Assembly (NCBI GenBank): GCA_003695135.1
Contig: RFIR01000327.1
Coordinates: 1-9,654, forward strand
Reading direction: 5' to 3'
Length of the DNA stretch: 9,654 nt
Origin: Alphaproteobacteria bacterium
GTDB lineage: Bacteria; Pseudomonadota; Alphaproteobacteria; Rhodobacterales; Rhodobacteraceae
The notes under the pieces are model-generated. The model did no database searches and had not been told where the DNA came from. It worked only from the letters and a program-made list of their open reading frames with translations. This document shows positions 7,334 to 9,654 of the stretch, in pieces. A program made the translations under genes and the position numbers. The stretch's first letter is position 1; each line of letters opens with the position of its first letter.

Positions 7334-9586
7334 ATGCCCGATCTCATACGCATATCCGGGCTCGACCACCGCCGCGAGGCGCCGGGCAGCCGGCCCTACC
7401 GGCTGGTTCTGCCCGAATTCACCTTCCCGCGCGGCGTCATCACCGCGGTGATCGGCGCCTCTGGCAGCGGCAAGTCGACGCTTGTGAACCTGATCGGAGG
7501 GCTGGAGGCGGCGACGCAGGGCACCATCCACCTCGCCCTCGGCCTGGACGAGGCGCCGCAGCCGGTCGACCCCGCCCGGTTTCCGCACCAGCGTGTCGGC
7601 CGCGTGTTCCAGGCGCCGCATTTCCTGCAATCGGCCAGCGTCGCCGCCAATCTGGCCGTGGCATTGCGGGCGCGCCGTGCGCCGGTTTCGCGCGCCGGCC
7701 TCGCCGCGGCGCTGGAGCGGGTCGGGCTCGAGGCCGAGATGCTCGACCGGCGCATGTGGCAGCTTTCGGGCGGGCAGCAGCAGCGGGTGGCGATGGCGCG
7801 CGCCATGCTGGGCGACCCGCCGCTAATCCTTGCCGACGAGCCGACCAGCAGCCTCGACCCCGACCTCGCCGAGCAGCTGATGAGGGCGCTGCAGGGATGG
7901 GTCGCAGAGGGCGCGGGCGCGCGCAGCGTCATCTGGGTCACCCATGACTATGACCAGGTGTACCGCTACGCCGACCGGGTGCTGGTGCTGCGGCAGGACG
8001 GCAGCGGGGACGAGGACGTTGCCCGGCCCCTCGATGGCGACATTGCCCCGCGCGCAATCCCTGCGGATGCGGCGGTGCTGCGCGGCTGGGTCGGTTCGGG
8101 CACGCGGAAGGACCCGCCGGCGCCGCGCGGGGAGCCCGTCGACCAGGCGGGCCGCTGGCCGGGCCTCGGCCTTGCCATCGCGCTGGCCGACATCTTCTCG
8201 CGCGACAGCCCGCATCTGGCCCGGCTTGCACCGCTGGTCTCGCTGCCCGGCCCCGGGCAGACGGCCCGGCAAGGCGGCATCCGCGCGCTGATGTCGAGCT
8301 TTGCCCCGGCCAGCCTGGCTCTGCGCCTGTTGCTGGCGAGTCTGCTGTTCCTCATCGTCGGGCTCGGCTACGCGACGCAGCAGGCCCATACCGAGCGCAT
8401 CCTCTACGATGCAAAGAACTGCCATATCCGGATCGCCGGCACGCCGCACAGCGACCGGCAGCTCGACGACGCCATGCTGATCACGCTGATGCAGCGGCCG
8501 TGGGAGGGCGCGGTGAAGGAGCCGCCGCAGGCCGACCGCGCGGCGCTGTTCGACCGGCTGGAGGAGGCCCGCCCGGGGCTGGGCTGCGCCGTTGACCCCG
8601 CCGCATGGCCGCAGCGCGATGACGAGATCGACATCGCCATCGCGCCGCAGACGGGCGGCTGCGCGGAGCTGCCCGATTCCGCTTTCGCCACCGCCCAGCT
8701 GCTGGTCGCCCATCGCAATGAGCCGGTGCTCGACCGCTACCGGCTCATCGACGGGCAGCGGGGCGTGGGCGAGGCGCTGCGGGCCCAGACCGATGCCGGT
8801 GCGCGGCTGGGCATCGTGGTCTCGGCCGATTTCGTCGCCGCGGCGCTGAAGACCGACCCGGCAAGCATCACCGCCCGCAACCTCTGCGTCTGGAACAGCG
8901 GCAGCATGCGCCCGGTGCGTCTGCTGGGCATCGCGCGCGACCTGCCGGCCGATGCACGCTATTATTTCGAGGCGGTGATGCCGCTTGCCGCCTATGAGGC
9001 CGCCTATCTGCGAAACGACACCGCGCCCTATCCGACCACGGCAATCTATTTCGATCCCCGGCGGCTCGAGGCGATTGCGGACTGGCTCCGGCCATCCGAT
9101 GCCGGCACGCGCGGGCTGCGCTTCCGCTTCGATCCCGACGCGCTGACCCGGCTCGCCCAGGCGCTGGAGGCCAACAGGGTGCTGTCGGCGGTGTTCGCCG
9201 CGGTGGCGGTTCTGGCGCTTCTGGCCAATCTCTTCATGCTGGCGGCGAGCTACTGGGGCTTCATCACCCAGAACGCGGCAGCACTCGCCATGCAGCTGGC
9301 GCTGGGAGCGGGCGGCGGCTTCGTCCGCGGCGTGCTGGGCTGGCACATGGCGCTGGTCTGGGCGATCTCGAGCGTTGCCTTCGCGCTGATCTGCGCGGCC
9401 GGGCTCGCGCTCCTGTTCGTCTTCGATGGCAGCGGCCTGCTGCGACCCGCCGAGCACTGGTGGCTGGCCGCGCTCGCGCCCCTCGCCACGCTGATCACCG
9501 CGCTGATGGCGGTGCTGGCCGCGGTCTGGCTGTGGCTGCGCGGGGCAAGGCCGCGGCTCGCCCGCATCCTGCAATCGGGGGGCTGA
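7334..9586 (+). CDS. MacB-type ABC transporter, fused ATPase and FtsX-like permease
   Basis: 750 residues. The N-terminal ATPase domain (about 1-220) is complete: Walker A GASGSGKST with K47, Q-loop glutamine Q93, signature LSGGQQQR at 144-151, Walker B LILADEP with D168/E169, D-loop SSLD at 172-175 and H-loop H204 in WVTHD. A linker of about 105 residues leads to the first transmembrane helix (about 328-347). A periplasmic domain follows (about 348-612) with four cysteines, 363, 418, 443 and 518. Three more helices lie at about 617-640, 672-697 and 711-735. Between the second and third is AMQLALGAG, the motif seen in FtsX/MacB permeases after the second helix. This is the MacB order: ATPase, one helix, periplasmic domain, three helices. 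Such proteins act as dimers and couple cytoplasmic ATP hydrolysis to movements in the periplasm. At 750 residues it is about 100 longer than E. coli MacB, mostly through the linker. No MacA-like adaptor or TolC is in the window; the exported proteins upstream are the likely partners. The substrate is unknown, so the symbol macB is not assigned. Confidence 0.95.
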   Translation: MPDLIRISGLDHRREAPGSRPYRLVLPEFTFPRGVITAVIGASGSGKSTLVNLIGGLEAATQGTIHLALGLDEAPQPVDPARFPHQRVGRVFQAPHFLQSASVAANLAVALRARRAPVSRAGLAAALERVGLEAEMLDRRMWQLSGGQQQRVAMARAMLGDPPLILADEPTSSLDPDLAEQLMRALQGWVAEGAGARSVIWVTHDYDQVYRYADRVLVLRQDGSGDEDVARPLDGDIAPRAIPADAAVLRGWVGSGTRKDPPAPRGEPVDQAGRWPGLGLAIALADIFSRDSPHLARLAPLVSLPGPGQTARQGGIRALMSSFAPASLALRLLLASLLFLIVGLGYATQQAHTERILYDAKNCHIRIAGTPHSDRQLDDAMLITLMQRPWEGAVKEPPQADRAALFDRLEEARPGLGCAVDPAAWPQRDDEIDIAIAPQTGGCAELPDSAFATAQLLVAHRNEPVLDRYRLIDGQRGVGEALRAQTDAGARLGIVVSADFVAAALKTDPASITARNLCVWNSGSMRPVRLLGIARDLPADARYYFEAVMPLAAYEAAYLRNDTAPYPTTAIYFDPRRLEAIADWLRPSDAGTRGLRFRFDPDALTRLAQALEANRVLSAVFAAVAVLALLANLFMLAASYWGFITQNAAALAMQLALGAGGGFVRGVLGWHMALVWAISSVAFALICAAGLALLFVFDGSGLLRPAEHWWLAALAPLATLITALMAVLAAVWLWLRGARPRLARILQSGG

Positions 9587-9654
9587 GGACGGTTCGGGTA
9601 ACTGCTGGCGGGTACTTGCGGGGTGACCGGCGGGTGTTGGTGGGACGTACTGGA
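9587..9654 (+). other. G-rich non-coding end of window with spaced GGGT motifs
   Basis: 68 bases after the last stop codon. GGGT occurs at 9596, 9610, 9621 and 9632, with a final GGG at 9642, so most are spaced 10-11 bases apart. The strand is G-rich and C-poor compared with the genes. I see no hairpin followed by T residues that would make an intrinsic terminator, and no clear promoter. A frame from GTG 9623 is open to the window edge but has no ribosome site and is too short to support. Confidence 0.4.

Noticed and set aside
6436..7947. + strand open frame of 503 codons across the junction of the paralog and ABC genes
   Set aside because: Its product is Arg/Ala/Pro-rich without motifs, and both overlapped frames encode clear protein domains. 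It is a shadow frame.
175..9574. Very long open frames on the - strand (about 1018, 749, 631 and 583 codons)
   Set aside because: They lie exactly opposite the real genes, are rich in His, Arg, Gln and Gly, and have no recognisable domains, signal peptides or ribosome sites. Long antisense frames are expected where third codon positions are strongly GC.
9623..9654. Start of a further gene at GTG 9623
   Set aside because: Only about ten codons are visible, there is no Shine-Dalgarno sequence, and the surrounding bases are G-rich without gene-like composition.
1..9654. tRNA, rRNA, CRISPR array, insertion sequence or attachment site
   Set aside because: I found no tandem spaced repeats, transposase motifs, terminal inverted repeats or tRNA-like folds; coding sequence fills all but the last 68 bases.

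Overview
The window is a compact, high-GC stretch with every supported gene on the + strand. Base composition, GC-rich third codon positions and Sec-type signal peptides suggest an alphaproteobacterium, perhaps of the Rhodobacterales. That placement is inference; nothing here is a taxonomic marker.

The layout is one continuous, tightly coupled operon: the 3' end of an upstream gene (2-229); a very large exported protein (226-3390); an exported von Willebrand factor A (VWA) protein with an SH3-like region (3390-5786); a shorter exported paralog of it without the VWA domain (5783-7330); and a fused ABC transporter with MacB topology (7334-9586). The junctions are a 4-nt GTGA overlap, a 1-nt TGATG overlap, a 4-nt ATGA overlap and a 3-nt gap. 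The window ends in 68 bases of G-rich sequence with no convincing gene or terminator.

The two naive longest-ORF starts are wrong. The large protein starts at GTG 226 and the paralog at ATG 5783. Both corrected starts place a signal peptide at the N-terminus and overlap the preceding stop codon.

The ABC protein is the only one with recognisable biochemistry: a complete ATPase domain, one transmembrane helix, a periplasmic domain of about 270 residues and three C-terminal helices with the FtsX/MacB-type LALGA motif. The MacA adaptor and TolC channel usual for MacB are absent from the window. Its partners here are three exported proteins, all with even numbers of cysteines that fall into consecutive pairs, as expected for disulfide-bonded periplasmic proteins. 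The working model, an inference, is an envelope assembly in which a MacB-type mechanotransmission ABC protein works on or with a VWA protein, its VWA-less paralog and a large beta-rich scaffold. I recognise no named system with this gene set, so it is the main candidate for something undescribed. Function (export, envelope maintenance, antagonism or sensing) cannot be decided from the sequence.
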